7,304 bases of DNA from a candidate division NPL-UPA2 bacterium (GTDB lineage: Bacteria; NPL-UPA2; JAGMAN01): positions 1 to 7,304 of the forward strand of contig JAJOKU010000062.1 in assembly GCA_021129695.1 (NCBI GenBank), read 5' to 3'. Every line of letters starts with the position of its first letter. Within the stretch, counting starts at the first letter, position 1. This document shows positions 1 through 5,678 of the stretch, in pieces. The notes beneath the pieces are model-generated. The model was not told the origin of the DNA and made no database searches. It saw nothing but the letters and a program-made list of their open reading frames with translations. The translations under genes and the position numbers were made by a program.

Positions 1-126
1 AGCAGTGCTGCTTTGCAAGCACTGAGTTTGACTCCCCCGACGACAAGCTAAAAAAATCGATTCGGTTTTTCAGCTTCCGGTCCCTAATAATTGCCAAAGC
101 GGGAAAAGGGTTGTATAATGTAGGCT
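1..126. other. Upstream leader region, no gene recognised
   Basis: I see no gene I can name here. One frame (from base 1) reads 16 codons to a TAA at 49-51 and another (from base 3) stays open to a TGA at 132-134, but neither gives a recognisable protein end and chance openness over 120 bases is common. Two inverted repeats are visible: CAGTGCT at 3-9 pairs with AGCACTG at 18-24, and an A/T-rich one spans 47-74 (GCT plus A5 against T5 plus AGC, with one mismatch). Neither is followed by a clean T-run, so I do not call a terminator. The 3' part holds the promoter listed separately. Confidence 0.4.
91..119 (+). promoter_or_regulatory. Sigma70-type promoter for the ExeA-like gene
   Basis: TTGCCA at 91-96 (5/6 to the -35 consensus) is followed after exactly 17 bases by a perfect TATAAT at 114-119. 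A start point 6-8 bases downstream would fall at about 125-127, on or just before the GTG start codon at 127. There is no convincing Shine-Dalgarno between the -10 box and that GTG, so the transcript may be leaderless. Confidence 0.55.
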
Positions 127-942
127 GTGTATGAAGAATACTGGGGACTGAAGGAAAAGCCATTTGAGAATACTCCTGACCCTCGCTTCCTTTACCGTTC
201 TGAGCAGCACGAGGAAGCATTGATGAGGCTTCTTTATGCAGTGGAGGAAAGAAAAGGCGCCGCCATGCTCACTGGAGTATTCGGGTGCGGGAAGACCCTT
301 CTTGGATATGCCCTCTTAGACAAATTGGACAAGGCTAAATTCAGAGTTGCCTTCCTGACCAATCTCCAGCTTGAGCCAGTAGAGCTTCTAAGGGCTATTG
401 CTTATAATTTGGGGGTAACTGATTTACCCAGGAAGAAGACCGAAGTCCTAGCTGACTTCCTCCTCCAAGTTATCAAAGAGACCTTAATTAATAACCTGAA
501 TGATGGAAAGGATACCGTAGTTATCATAGATGAAGCTCATGGAATTGAATCCAGGGAGATCTTTGAACAACTGAGGCTGCTTCTCAATTTTCAACTGAAG
601 GATAGATTCCTGCTTACCCTGCTCCTCTTCGGCCAACCGGAGCTTCGCACTGAAGTAGATAACCTGAAGCCTCTGGAGCAGAGGATAGCCATTAAATGTT
701 ACTTGGATAGAATGGGTGAAGAGGATAGCCAAAATTACATTAAGCATCGGCTGGAAGTGGCTGGGGCTGAAAAAGAGATCTTCACTGAGGAGGCCATCAA
801 AGCCATCCATGAAGGCAGTGGAGGCATTCCCAGGAGGATAAACCAGATAGGTGATATGAGTCTTCTTACTGGATTTGGCCGAAAAACAGAAAGGATAGAT
901 GAAGAGCTCATCCAGGCAGTGGTCAAGGATATAGGGGGGTGA
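127..942 (+). CDS. ExeA/GspA-like AAA+ ATPase
   Basis: 271-residue P-loop ATPase of the ExeA (general secretion pathway A) family. Family members are ATPases that help place or assemble secretin-type outer-membrane channels of type II secretion and pilus systems. The N-terminus (YWGLKEKPFENTPDPRFLY) is the typical family opening. Walker A is GVFGCGKT at residues 50-57, Walker B VVIIDE at 131-136, a sensor-like LLLFGQPEL lies near 166-173, and the C-terminal GGIPRRINQ at about 232-240 is the usual arginine-rich sensor 2 motif. ExeA itself carries a C-terminal membrane segment and peptidoglycan-binding domain; these are missing here, so this is the short ATPase-only form. The start is GTG, because an in-frame TAG lies two codons upstream and the nearby ATG at 131 is out of frame. 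The stop overlaps the possible GTG start of the next gene, implying coupled translation. No secretin or pilin gene lies in the window, so its partner system is unknown. Confidence 0.9.
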   Translation: MYEEYWGLKEKPFENTPDPRFLYRSEQHEEALMRLLYAVEERKGAAMLTGVFGCGKTLLGYALLDKLDKAKFRVAFLTNLQLEPVELLRAIAYNLGVTDLPRKKTEVLADFLLQVIKETLINNLNDGKDTVVIIDEAHGIESREIFEQLRLLLNFQLKDRFLLTLLLFGQPELRTEVDNLKPLEQRIAIKCYLDRMGEEDSQNYIKHRLEVAGAEKEIFTEEAIKAIHEGSGGIPRRINQIGDMSLLTGFGRKTERIDEELIQAVVKDIGG

Positions 943-944
943 AG

Positions 945-1463
945 ATGCTAAAGTTAGCGGAAATAATTCGGGAAGGACTGAAGATAAAGCGAGCTCGCAA
1001 GAAAGAGCAGCCAGAGGTCAAAGTTCCTGAGGAAAAGCCCAAAGTTGAGCCAGCGGTGGCAGTTATGCCACAGCCCGAAATCAAGGCAGAGCCTGCGGCC
1101 ATGCCGCCACCCCCTCCTCCTTCACCCCCAGCCGGGGAAGCAGCTCCGGAGGTTATGGAAGAAGTTCAGGTAGAATCCCCTATATCATTGATAGAAAAAG
1201 AGATAGAGGCTTTAGATTTGACTGTGGACGAAGAGAATAAAGTCTGCCGATTTGGTAACTTAGCTACACTCGATTTTAAGGATTTAGAGGGATGTAATCC
1301 AGTTATGGCCGCTGCCAAAATTAAGGAGGCCGTAAAGGAGGTCTTTCTTAAGAAATATGAGGTAAAACCAGATGAGTTAGAGAAGAAGTTAGAGGAGCTC
1401 AAGAAGAAGTTTAGAACTTTCGGCACCCACTGTTACATCCGCACTATAAAACAGAAAATGTGA
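945..1463 (+). CDS. Pro/Ala-rich hypothetical protein coupled to the ATPase
   Basis: I do not recognise this protein. It has a short basic, probably helical N-terminus (LAEIIREGLKIKRARKK), then a low-complexity Pro/Ala/Glu/Lys linker of about 60 residues including a run of six prolines (near residues 55-62). The C-terminal part is folded-looking: it has two cysteines and ends in a charged amphipathic helix with coiled-coil character (DELEKKLEELKKKF). There is no signal peptide or membrane span. I chose ATG at 945, which sits 5 bases after a GGGGG core in a sequence matching the anti-SD complement at 8/10 positions (933-942). A GTG at 939 overlapping the upstream stop is the alternative and adds two residues. 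The overlap with the ExeA-like gene suggests a partner or adaptor of that ATPase. A long Pro-rich linker is reminiscent of GspB/TonB-like periplasm-spanning proteins, but without a membrane anchor that comparison is only structural. Confidence 0.7.
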   Translation: MLKLAEIIREGLKIKRARKKEQPEVKVPEEKPKVEPAVAVMPQPEIKAEPAAMPPPPPPSPPAGEAAPEVMEEVQVESPISLIEKEIEALDLTVDEENKVCRFGNLATLDFKDLEGCNPVMAAAKIKEAVKEVFLKKYEVKPDELEKKLEELKKKFRTFGTHCYIRTIKQKM

Positions 1464-1468
1464 ATCTC

Positions 1469-1674
1469 CTAACCAGTCTTCAGTCGCTGCTGCCTTCTTC
1501 TGATAGCCTCTTTTCTTTCCGTGGTAGCTTTTTCATCCAACTTAATAGCGATTTTCACCACACTTCCCTCGGAGCTACCTTCAGGAAGTTGATCAACGGG
1601 AAAAAAATCTCCCCTCCCTCTCTCAGTTGAATTACGGCTATAGCTTCCTCAATTCGGTCAATGACTCCCTGCAT
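1469..1674 (-). pseudogene. DUF3006-type small protein, frameshifted at a T7 tract
   Basis: Reading leftward from the ATG at 1674, the frame begins MQGVIDRIEEAIAVIQLREG, then hits a T7 tract (A7 on the + strand at 1601-1607) and ends at a TGA after 39 residues. In the -1 frame the protein continues as FPVDQLPEGSSEGSVVKIAI and on to a TAG at 1469-1471. The joined 68-residue product has the DUF3006 pattern: M-x-G-x-IDR-x-E near the start, AV-x-x at about 13-14, P-x-x-x-LPEG in the middle, and a DExATxER helix at the end. One extra T restores the frame. The tract also reads T TTT TTC in the zero frame, a canonical -1 slippery heptamer. An alternative GTG start at 1689 would add five residues. 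The gene lies just downstream of larC and converges with the + strand gene, with 5 bases between the two stops. DUF3006 proteins have no defined biochemical role. Confidence 0.7.
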
Positions 1675-1702
1675 AAGAAAATTCGTCACTCCTCATTTCC
1701 TT

Positions 1703-1780
1703 CCCTAAGGGGCTCCGCCCCTCGGGCGGCGTGTCCTTCGGACTCGCCTGTCACCCCATGGAGGAAACCAGATTGTTTCC
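1703..1780. repeat. Cluster of three hairpins at the larC 3' end
   Basis: Three hairpins follow one another: GGGGC-tcc-GCCCC at 1709-1721, with an outer CCC/GGG clamp at 1703-1705 and 1724-1726; GGCG-t-GTCC-ttc-GGAC-t-CGCC at 1728-1748; and GGAAAC with a six-base loop and GTTTCC at 1763-1780. They encode the unusual last residues of LarC and precede the DUF3006 start. No T-run follows on either strand, so they are not simple intrinsic terminators. The arrangement resembles the cluster at 3848-3932. Confidence 0.6.
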
Positions 1781-2985
1781 CCCGTACCCCCTAATCCAGG
1801 AAAGTTTATACTTTCCTGTAAAATCTCCCCTTTTTTCTTTGCTTCCTCATAGACTGTCTGGAAAGAAATTCCCTTCTTTTTAGCTATCTTCTTACAATCC
1901 TCATATTCAGGAGAAACTTGCTTTATGATCTCACCAATTTTAGCTATCTTCACTTTAATTTTCCCATACTTTGTCCTCACCTCTTTTATTCTGCGAGGGA
2001 GCTTGTAGCGCCTGACCGGGTAGGTTCTTAGACCCAGGGAGGGCGTCTCTGTGAATATAATGTTGACTAAATCTTCCACCTTGGCTTTCTCCGCCAAGAT
2101 AGTAAAAAGGATGCCTGGCCGGCTCTTCTTCATCCACGCCGAGGTCAAGAAGACATCCAGAGCTCCCGCCTCAAACAATCTCTCCTGAAGATAATCGTAG
2201 ATCTGGGGATTCATATCATCAACGTTTGATTCTATCACTACCACCTCATCTCGTTCATAATCAATGATGGACTGTCCAATGAGCACTCTTAACAAATTAG
2301 GACGGCTGGATAAGCGTCTCCGGCCGGCTCCATAGCCAATGGATTGTATCTTCAAGGGAGGAACTTCACCAAAGTTTTCAGCTACGGTAGTGATAATAGC
2401 CGCCCCCGTTGGAGTAACCAATTCATGGTTCTCATCCGAAAATGAAACGGGAATATTTTTCACTAACTCCAGGGTAGCCGGGACTGGCACTGGCAATCTA
2501 CCTCCCTCTACTTCCACCCATCCTCTTCCCAGGGATAAGGGAGAGCTATATACCTTTTCCACTCTTAGTATCTTCAGTCCAATCACTGCTCCCACAACAT
2601 CTATTATGGAATCAATGGCTCCCACTTCATGAAAATGGCTCTCTCCCCCCTTCATCCGGTGAACCCTGTCCTCGGCCTCCCCTAACCTTTTAAAGGTATC
2701 CTGACTTCTCTCCTTTATATCCCTAGCCAGGCGGCTTTTCTGAAGGAGGCTGAGAATTTCGCTTAAGTTCCGCTCTTTTATCTCGGCTTTGGCCACTTCC
2801 ACGCTGAACTGCCTCCCGGCTAAGTTCTGCCTCTTCACTTTTCCTGCTTTAATTTGATATCCTCTCAGGCCCAATTTTTTAAGTTCCTCCTGGAGAACCT
2901 TAATCTTCAAGCCGGCATCAATCAATGCCCCTAAAATCATATCACCACTTATTCCCGAAAAACAGTCAAAGTATGCAATTCTCAT
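1705..2985 (-). CDS. larC: LarC: nickel insertion protein for nickel-pincer nucleotide
   Basis: LarC (older name DUF111, TIGR00299) performs the CTP-dependent insertion of nickel into the pyridinium dithiocarboxylate mononucleotide to give the nickel-pincer cofactor of lactate racemase and related enzymes. The N-terminus MRIAYFDCFSGISGDM is the family signature. A His-rich metal motif SHFHEVGAIDSIIDVVG lies at about 116-132, and the C-terminal LarC2 part has VDDMNPQIYDYL at 255-266 and a MKKSRPG motif at 285-291. Both halves are fused in one frame, unlike the Lactobacillus plantarum gene, which needs a programmed frameshift. The ATG has GGAGA at 2993-2997, 7 bases upstream. The conserved protein appears to end near residue 389; the last 37 residues are a Gly/Arg/Pro-rich tail read through the hairpin cluster. 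larB, larE and larA are not in the window. The gene sits 69 bases downstream of the DUF47 gene and is probably cotranscribed with it. Confidence 0.93.
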   Translation of the reverse strand: MRIAYFDCFSGISGDMILGALIDAGLKIKVLQEELKKLGLRGYQIKAGKVKRQNLAGRQFSVEVAKAEIKERNLSEILSLLQKSRLARDIKERSQDTFKRLGEAEDRVHRMKGGESHFHEVGAIDSIIDVVGAVIGLKILRVEKVYSSPLSLGRGWVEVEGGRLPVPVPATLELVKNIPVSFSDENHELVTPTGAAIITTVAENFGEVPPLKIQSIGYGAGRRRLSSRPNLLRVLIGQSIIDYERDEVVVIESNVDDMNPQIYDYLQERLFEAGALDVFLTSAWMKKSRPGILFTILAEKAKVEDLVNIIFTETPSLGLRTYPVRRYKLPRRIKEVRTKYGKIKVKIAKIGEIIKQVSPEYEDCKKIAKKKGISFQTVYEEAKKKGEILQESINFPGLGGTGETIWFPPWGDRRVRRTRRPRGGAP

Positions 2986-3054
2986 TCATTCTTCTCCAAA
3001 AAATGTAATGAAAAGTTTCGGTCATTGGATGTTCATGGTTATTCAGCTACACTT

Positions 3055-3729
3055 TTATCTCCTGACGATCATTCTCCTCAAGATATCTCCCACGTTCTCA
3101 GCGTGGTCAGCAATTACCCCCACCTGCCTGGATATGTTTATTAAGAAGAATACAGTGATGGCATCTATTTCCTTCTCTGTCTGAAATAATTTTTTGGCGA
3201 AATCAAGTTGTATTCCATCCGCCTCCCATTCCCTCTTGGCGGCCAGGTCTAATGATTTCAAGACCTTGTCCAGTTCGCTCCTGGCGTAAGAGCTTTTCTC
3301 CAACGACTTCAATTGGGCAGTAGCTGACCTTGCTGCCTCTACAGCCTCCATTACCTTGTCAGTAAGCTTCAATAGACCTTTCTTCAAGGTCTCGGGCAAC
3401 TTCGTCTGGCGCATCTCCACTAATTTGGCCACATCTTCACAGGAATCAGCAATTCTATCCTGCTCTTTCAAGTAAGCTAAAATATCTGCTCTCTCAATGG
3501 AACCGAAGAGGCTCTTGGATAGACTATCCCGAATTGCCCTTTTTATCCTGTCCGCCTGGTGCTCTAATTTTGAGATCTCGCTGGAGTGATCTTTAACCTT
3601 ACTATAATCCTCCTCGGTAAACTCTTTCATCAGTGGCTTTAACAGCTTCAGACAGTCATTCACTTTCATCATGTGTTCATGGATGGGCCCGGAGGGAGAC
3701 CGCCCCAGGATTCCACCTATAACTTTCAT
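3055..3729 (-). CDS. DUF47/PhoU-like phosphate transport regulator
   Basis: An all-helical 224-residue protein of the DUF47 (TIGR00153) family, which is related to PhoU and usually found beside phosphate transporters, where it is thought to modulate uptake. The family opening MKVIGGILGRSPSGPIHEHM is clear, followed by long charged helices with the repeated E-x-x-AD-x-I/x-K type motifs (HQADRIKRAIRD; CEDVAKLVEMR; EWEADGIQLDFAKKL) and a closing ISRQVGVIADHAENVGDIL helix, all typical. The start at 3729 is preferred over the in-frame ATG at 3756, because that codon overlaps a TATAAT box and would lie upstream of the predicted transcript start. AAGG about 10 bases before 3729 can serve as ribosome site. 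Its neighbour across the intergenic gap is a Na+/phosphate cotransporter, which supports a phosphate role. It is probably first in a unit with larC and the DUF3006 gene. Confidence 0.9.
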   Translation of the reverse strand: MKVIGGILGRSPSGPIHEHMMKVNDCLKLLKPLMKEFTEEDYSKVKDHSSEISKLEHQADRIKRAIRDSLSKSLFGSIERADILAYLKEQDRIADSCEDVAKLVEMRQTKLPETLKKGLLKLTDKVMEAVEAARSATAQLKSLEKSSYARSELDKVLKSLDLAAKREWEADGIQLDFAKKLFQTEKEIDAITVFFLINISRQVGVIADHAENVGDILRRMIVRR

Positions 3730-3754
3730 AGATACATCACCTTCTTCTCGACAC

Positions 3755-3782
3755 ATTATAGCATGGTTGAAATAGAATGCAA
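3755..3782 (-). promoter_or_regulatory. Probable promoter of the DUF47-larC unit
   Basis: On the - strand, a perfect TATAAT (3760 to 3755) is preceded after 16 bases by TTGCAT (3782 to 3777), a weak -35 match. The predicted transcript start is near 3748, giving a leader of roughly 19 bases before the ATG at 3729. The upstream in-frame ATG at 3756 overlaps the -10 box itself. Confidence 0.5.
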
Positions 3783-3847
3783 CAATAAATTTCTTAAGTG
3801 TTAGACAGGGTTATGTTATCCTAATGAAGCTGGAGAATTGCTAACCT

Positions 3848-3932
3848 GGATTACTTAAAGTAATCCACCTCCCTAGGAATCGCAAAGCGATTCCAGGGAC
3901 TTTATCCCGGAAATTCTAACGAATTTCTCGGG
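3848..3932. repeat. Cluster of three hairpins in the divergent intergenic region
   Basis: Three palindromes lie in tandem. GGATTAC-ttaaa-GTAATCC spans 3848-3866 (9 bp if the loop is closed to one base). TCCCT-a-GGAATCGC-aaa-GCGATTCC-AGGGA spans 3870-3899 (5 + 8 bp with one bulged A). CCCG-GAAATTC-taac-GAATTTC-t-CGGG spans 3906-3932 (4 + 7 bp with one bulged T). The last two share an outer CCC/GGG clamp, a single bulge, and an inner arm whose sequence differs while its pairing is kept. They fill much of the gap between the divergent DUF47 and phosphate cotransporter genes. They could be mobile hairpin repeats or regulatory leader structures. Confidence 0.65.
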
Positions 3933-3971
3933 GCTGTTCCAATTTCAAGAGGGTATGAATAAAGCGGGCTA

Positions 3972-4607
3972 ATGAGCGCAAGAGAAATAAGTCTATTAAG
4001 TTTCGGATTAATTGGCGGCCTGGCCATTTTCATCTATGGAATGCACCTGGCCGCTGAGGGACTACAGAAGATAGCCGGCGGACGCCTCAGGGCTATTCTT
4101 GGTCTATTAACCAAAAATCGTTTTCTTGGCGTGATTATTGGTCTTCTGGCCACGATAGCTACCCAGAGTTCCAGTGCCACCACCGTCATGCTGGTCAGCT
4201 TTGCCAATGCTGCCCTCATGGAACTGCGACAGACAATCGCAGTGATATTAGGAGCTGATATTGGAACTACTCTGACCGTTCAATTGATTGCTTTCAAGAT
4301 AACTGACTATGCCCCTCTGGGCATTGCCTTAGGTTTCATAATGACCCTGGCCAAGGAGTGCCGGAGAATTAGATATGCAGGCCAGGTTATCTTAGGATTC
4401 GGTTTCATCTTCTTGGGCATGGGAGTGATGTCCACTGCTTGCCATCCTCTCAGGACCCATCCCGGTTTTACCCAGGCACTTCTCAGCTTTGAGAAATCGC
4501 CTTTACTGGGAATCTTAACTGCCGCCGCTTTTACCGCAGTTATCCAGTCCAGTGCCGCTACCCTGGGGCTGACCTTTGTCTTAGCCGGCAGGGGCTACTT
4601 ACCATGA
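3972..4607 (+). CDS. Na+/phosphate cotransporter (NptA-type), N-terminal fragment
   Basis: First of three pieces of one Na+/Pi-cotransporter family gene (PF02690 membrane domain, PhoU-like tail). This piece has 211 residues and several membrane spans. The first inverted-repeat signature QSSSATT is at 65-71 with GADIGTT at 94-100; the second repeat opens with QSSAAT at 192-197. The frame then ends in TGA (4605-4607) inside that second repeat, just before the matching GANIGT, which lies in the next piece. A single missing A at about 4603-4604 explains the break: CCA-ATG-AGA would join the two parts and align residue for residue with the family (G-Y-L-P-M-R-G-A-I-P). The start ATG has only a weak GCGGG three bases upstream, and no strong promoter is evident. 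The family imports phosphate using the sodium gradient. The divergent DUF47 gene fits that role. Confidence 0.9.
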   Translation: MSAREISLLSFGLIGGLAIFIYGMHLAAEGLQKIAGGRLRAILGLLTKNRFLGVIIGLLATIATQSSSATTVMLVSFANAALMELRQTIAVILGADIGTTLTVQLIAFKITDYAPLGIALGFIMTLAKECRRIRYAGQVILGFGFIFLGMGVMSTACHPLRTHPGFTQALLSFEKSPLLGILTAAAFTAVIQSSAATLGLTFVLAGRGYLP

Positions 4608-4978
4608 GAGGAGCTATTCCCATAATCCTGGGGGCTAACATTGGAACCTGTGCTACTGCCCTTTTAGCCAGCATGGGAACTTCGCGGGAAGGAAAACAGG
4701 TAGCCCTGGCTCATCTCTTATTTAAGGTGGTAGGAGTGCTCATCTTCCTCCCTCTCCTCTCCCCCTTTGGGAAATTTGTTGAAGGCACTTCTGAGAGTAT
4801 AGGTCGTCAGATAGCTAATGCTCATACCCTATTCAACGTCATAAACACGCTCTTATTCTTACCCTTTGTCCTGATTATGGCTAACTGCATTAAGAGGTTA
4901 ATTCCGGCAAGACCAGAGGGAGAATTGATCAAGTACTTAGACGAAAAAGTGTTAGATATTAATGAGGGCATAAAATAG
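4604..4978 (+). CDS. Na+/phosphate cotransporter, middle fragment
   Basis: 124 residues continuing the membrane domain. The second GANIGT signature is at 10-15, and hydrophobic spans lie near 40-56 and 80-95 (LLFKVVGVLIFLP; TLLFLPFVLIMA). The ATG overlaps the upstream stop (ATGA), and AGGGG lies nine bases before it, so translational reinitiation is physically possible. However, the split falls within one structural repeat, which makes a natural two-chain transporter less likely than a one-base deletion or sequencing error. After VLD (residues 116-118) the frame enters an inserted element and stops at TAG 4976-4978. The last six residues (INEGIK) are therefore element-derived; the family normally continues straight into the PhoU-like domain here. 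Confidence 0.83.
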   Translation: MRGAIPIILGANIGTCATALLASMGTSREGKQVALAHLLFKVVGVLIFLPLLSPFGKFVEGTSESIGRQIANAHTLFNVINTLLFLPFVLIMANCIKRLIPARPEGELIKYLDEKVLDINEGIK

Positions 4979-5053
4979 TTCACATTTCAGAGATTCCTGT
5001 CTGATACTACGGGCCGGTGTAAAATGGGAACTATTTAGTGCTCCCCGTAATAT
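4956..5053. mobile_element. MITE-like element inserted in the phosphate cotransporter gene
   Basis: The ends are inverted repeats: 4956-4987 matches the reverse complement of 5022-5053 at 25 of 32 positions, including ATATTA at the tips and an internal AAATAGTTC. The centre (4988-5021) is unpaired and codes for nothing. ATAT at 4956-4959 and at 5050-5053 can be the target duplication (a TA or AT duplication is equally consistent because the target is palindromic). Removing 94 bases, the element plus one target copy, turns the junction into GTG-TTA-GAT-ATG-CCA-GCC, which reads in frame from YLDEKVLD into MPALALSQ exactly where family members are continuous. No transposase is present, so it would be a non-autonomous element moved in trans. 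Confidence 0.72.
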
Positions 5054-5678
5054 GCCAGCCCTGGCTCTCAGCCAGGCGGCTAAGGAGGTTCTAAGGATAG
5101 CCGACATCAGCCTGGAGATGGTTAGGGAGAGTTTAATGGTTCTTCTTGAGAACGATGAAAGGACACTGGAAAAGTTAAGGGGAAGAGAAAGGATGGTGGA
5201 TTCTTTGAGCCGGGAGACTACCGGATATCTCACCCGGCTCTCTCAAAGGAGGCTGAGTGATGAAGAATCCCGCCGGGGAATAAGTCTCCTTTATATTGCT
5301 AATGATTTAGAGCACATCGGTGACCTGGTCAATAATCTCTTAGAGTTAGCTCAAAAGAAGATAGATAAGGACCTTTCCTTCTCCATAGAGGGAAGCATAG
5401 AACTGGAGAGGATGCATAGGAAGGTAATGTCCAACTTAGAGATGGCCATCAATGCTCTTACCATGAGTGACCTCAGCCTGGCCAAGAAGGTTATTGACTC
5501 CAAGATGGAGATAAATCGGATGGAGAGGGAGCTGCGACGGGCTCATCTCAGCCGCTTAGGCAAGGCCTTACCTGAGACCATGGAGACAAGCACCATTCAC
5601 TTAGATGTGATAGATAACCTGAAACGGATAAATTCCCATGCGGCCAATATCGGATATGCTCTCTTAGGAGAGCTTTAG
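5052..5678 (+). CDS. PhoU-like C-terminal domain of the Na+/phosphate cotransporter, detached
   Basis: 208 residues, fully helical, with the PhoU-like pattern of the C-terminal domain of NptA-type cotransporters: PALALSQAAKEVLRIADISLEM at the start (normally fused to the membrane domain), the acidic ND-x-EHIGD motif near residues 85-91, and a closing helix with DNLKRINSHAANIGYALL. The ATG at 5052 lies inside the putative target duplication at the edge of the inserted element. No purine-rich ribosome site precedes it (the upstream bases are GCTCCCCGTA), so independent translation is doubtful. Without the insertion and the upstream one-base shift, the whole protein would be about 537 residues, the normal family size. 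The 3' end overlaps the tsaD stop by 15 bases in a tail-to-tail arrangement. The domain probably regulates transport in response to phosphate. Confidence 0.83.
   Translation: MPALALSQAAKEVLRIADISLEMVRESLMVLLENDERTLEKLRGRERMVDSLSRETTGYLTRLSQRRLSDEESRRGISLLYIANDLEHIGDLVNNLLELAQKKIDKDLSFSIEGSIELERMHRKVMSNLEMAINALTMSDLSLAKKVIDSKMEINRMERELRRAHLSRLGKALPETMETSTIHLDVIDNLKRINSHAANIGYALLGEL

Noticed and set aside
3..50. A tRNA or tmRNA 3' part, suggested by CTTTGCAAG and TTTGACTCCC
   Set aside because: The 7-bp stem leaves an 8-base loop, no 5-bp anticodon stem with a 7-base loop fits, and there is no proper T-arm or acceptor pairing.
47..74. Intrinsic terminator of an upstream gene
   Set aside because: The stem is mainly A/T with a mismatch, and the T-run forms part of the stem and is not downstream of it.
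484..926. Open frames on the - strand opposite the ExeA-like gene
   Set aside because: They are antisense shadows of a gene with clear AAA+ motifs and have no protein-like features.
1166..1426. Ser-rich open frame on the - strand opposite the Pro-rich gene
   Set aside because: Its composition is the complement of a Lys/Glu-rich coding frame; it has no ribosome site or motif.
1705..1750. Rho-independent terminator of larC
   Set aside because: The hairpins are strong but no T-run follows on the - strand, and they lie before the stop codon or within the coding frame.
2339..2632. Open frame on the + strand inside larC
   Set aside because: It lies wholly over conserved LarC sequence in another frame and encodes low-complexity Thr/Ser sequence.
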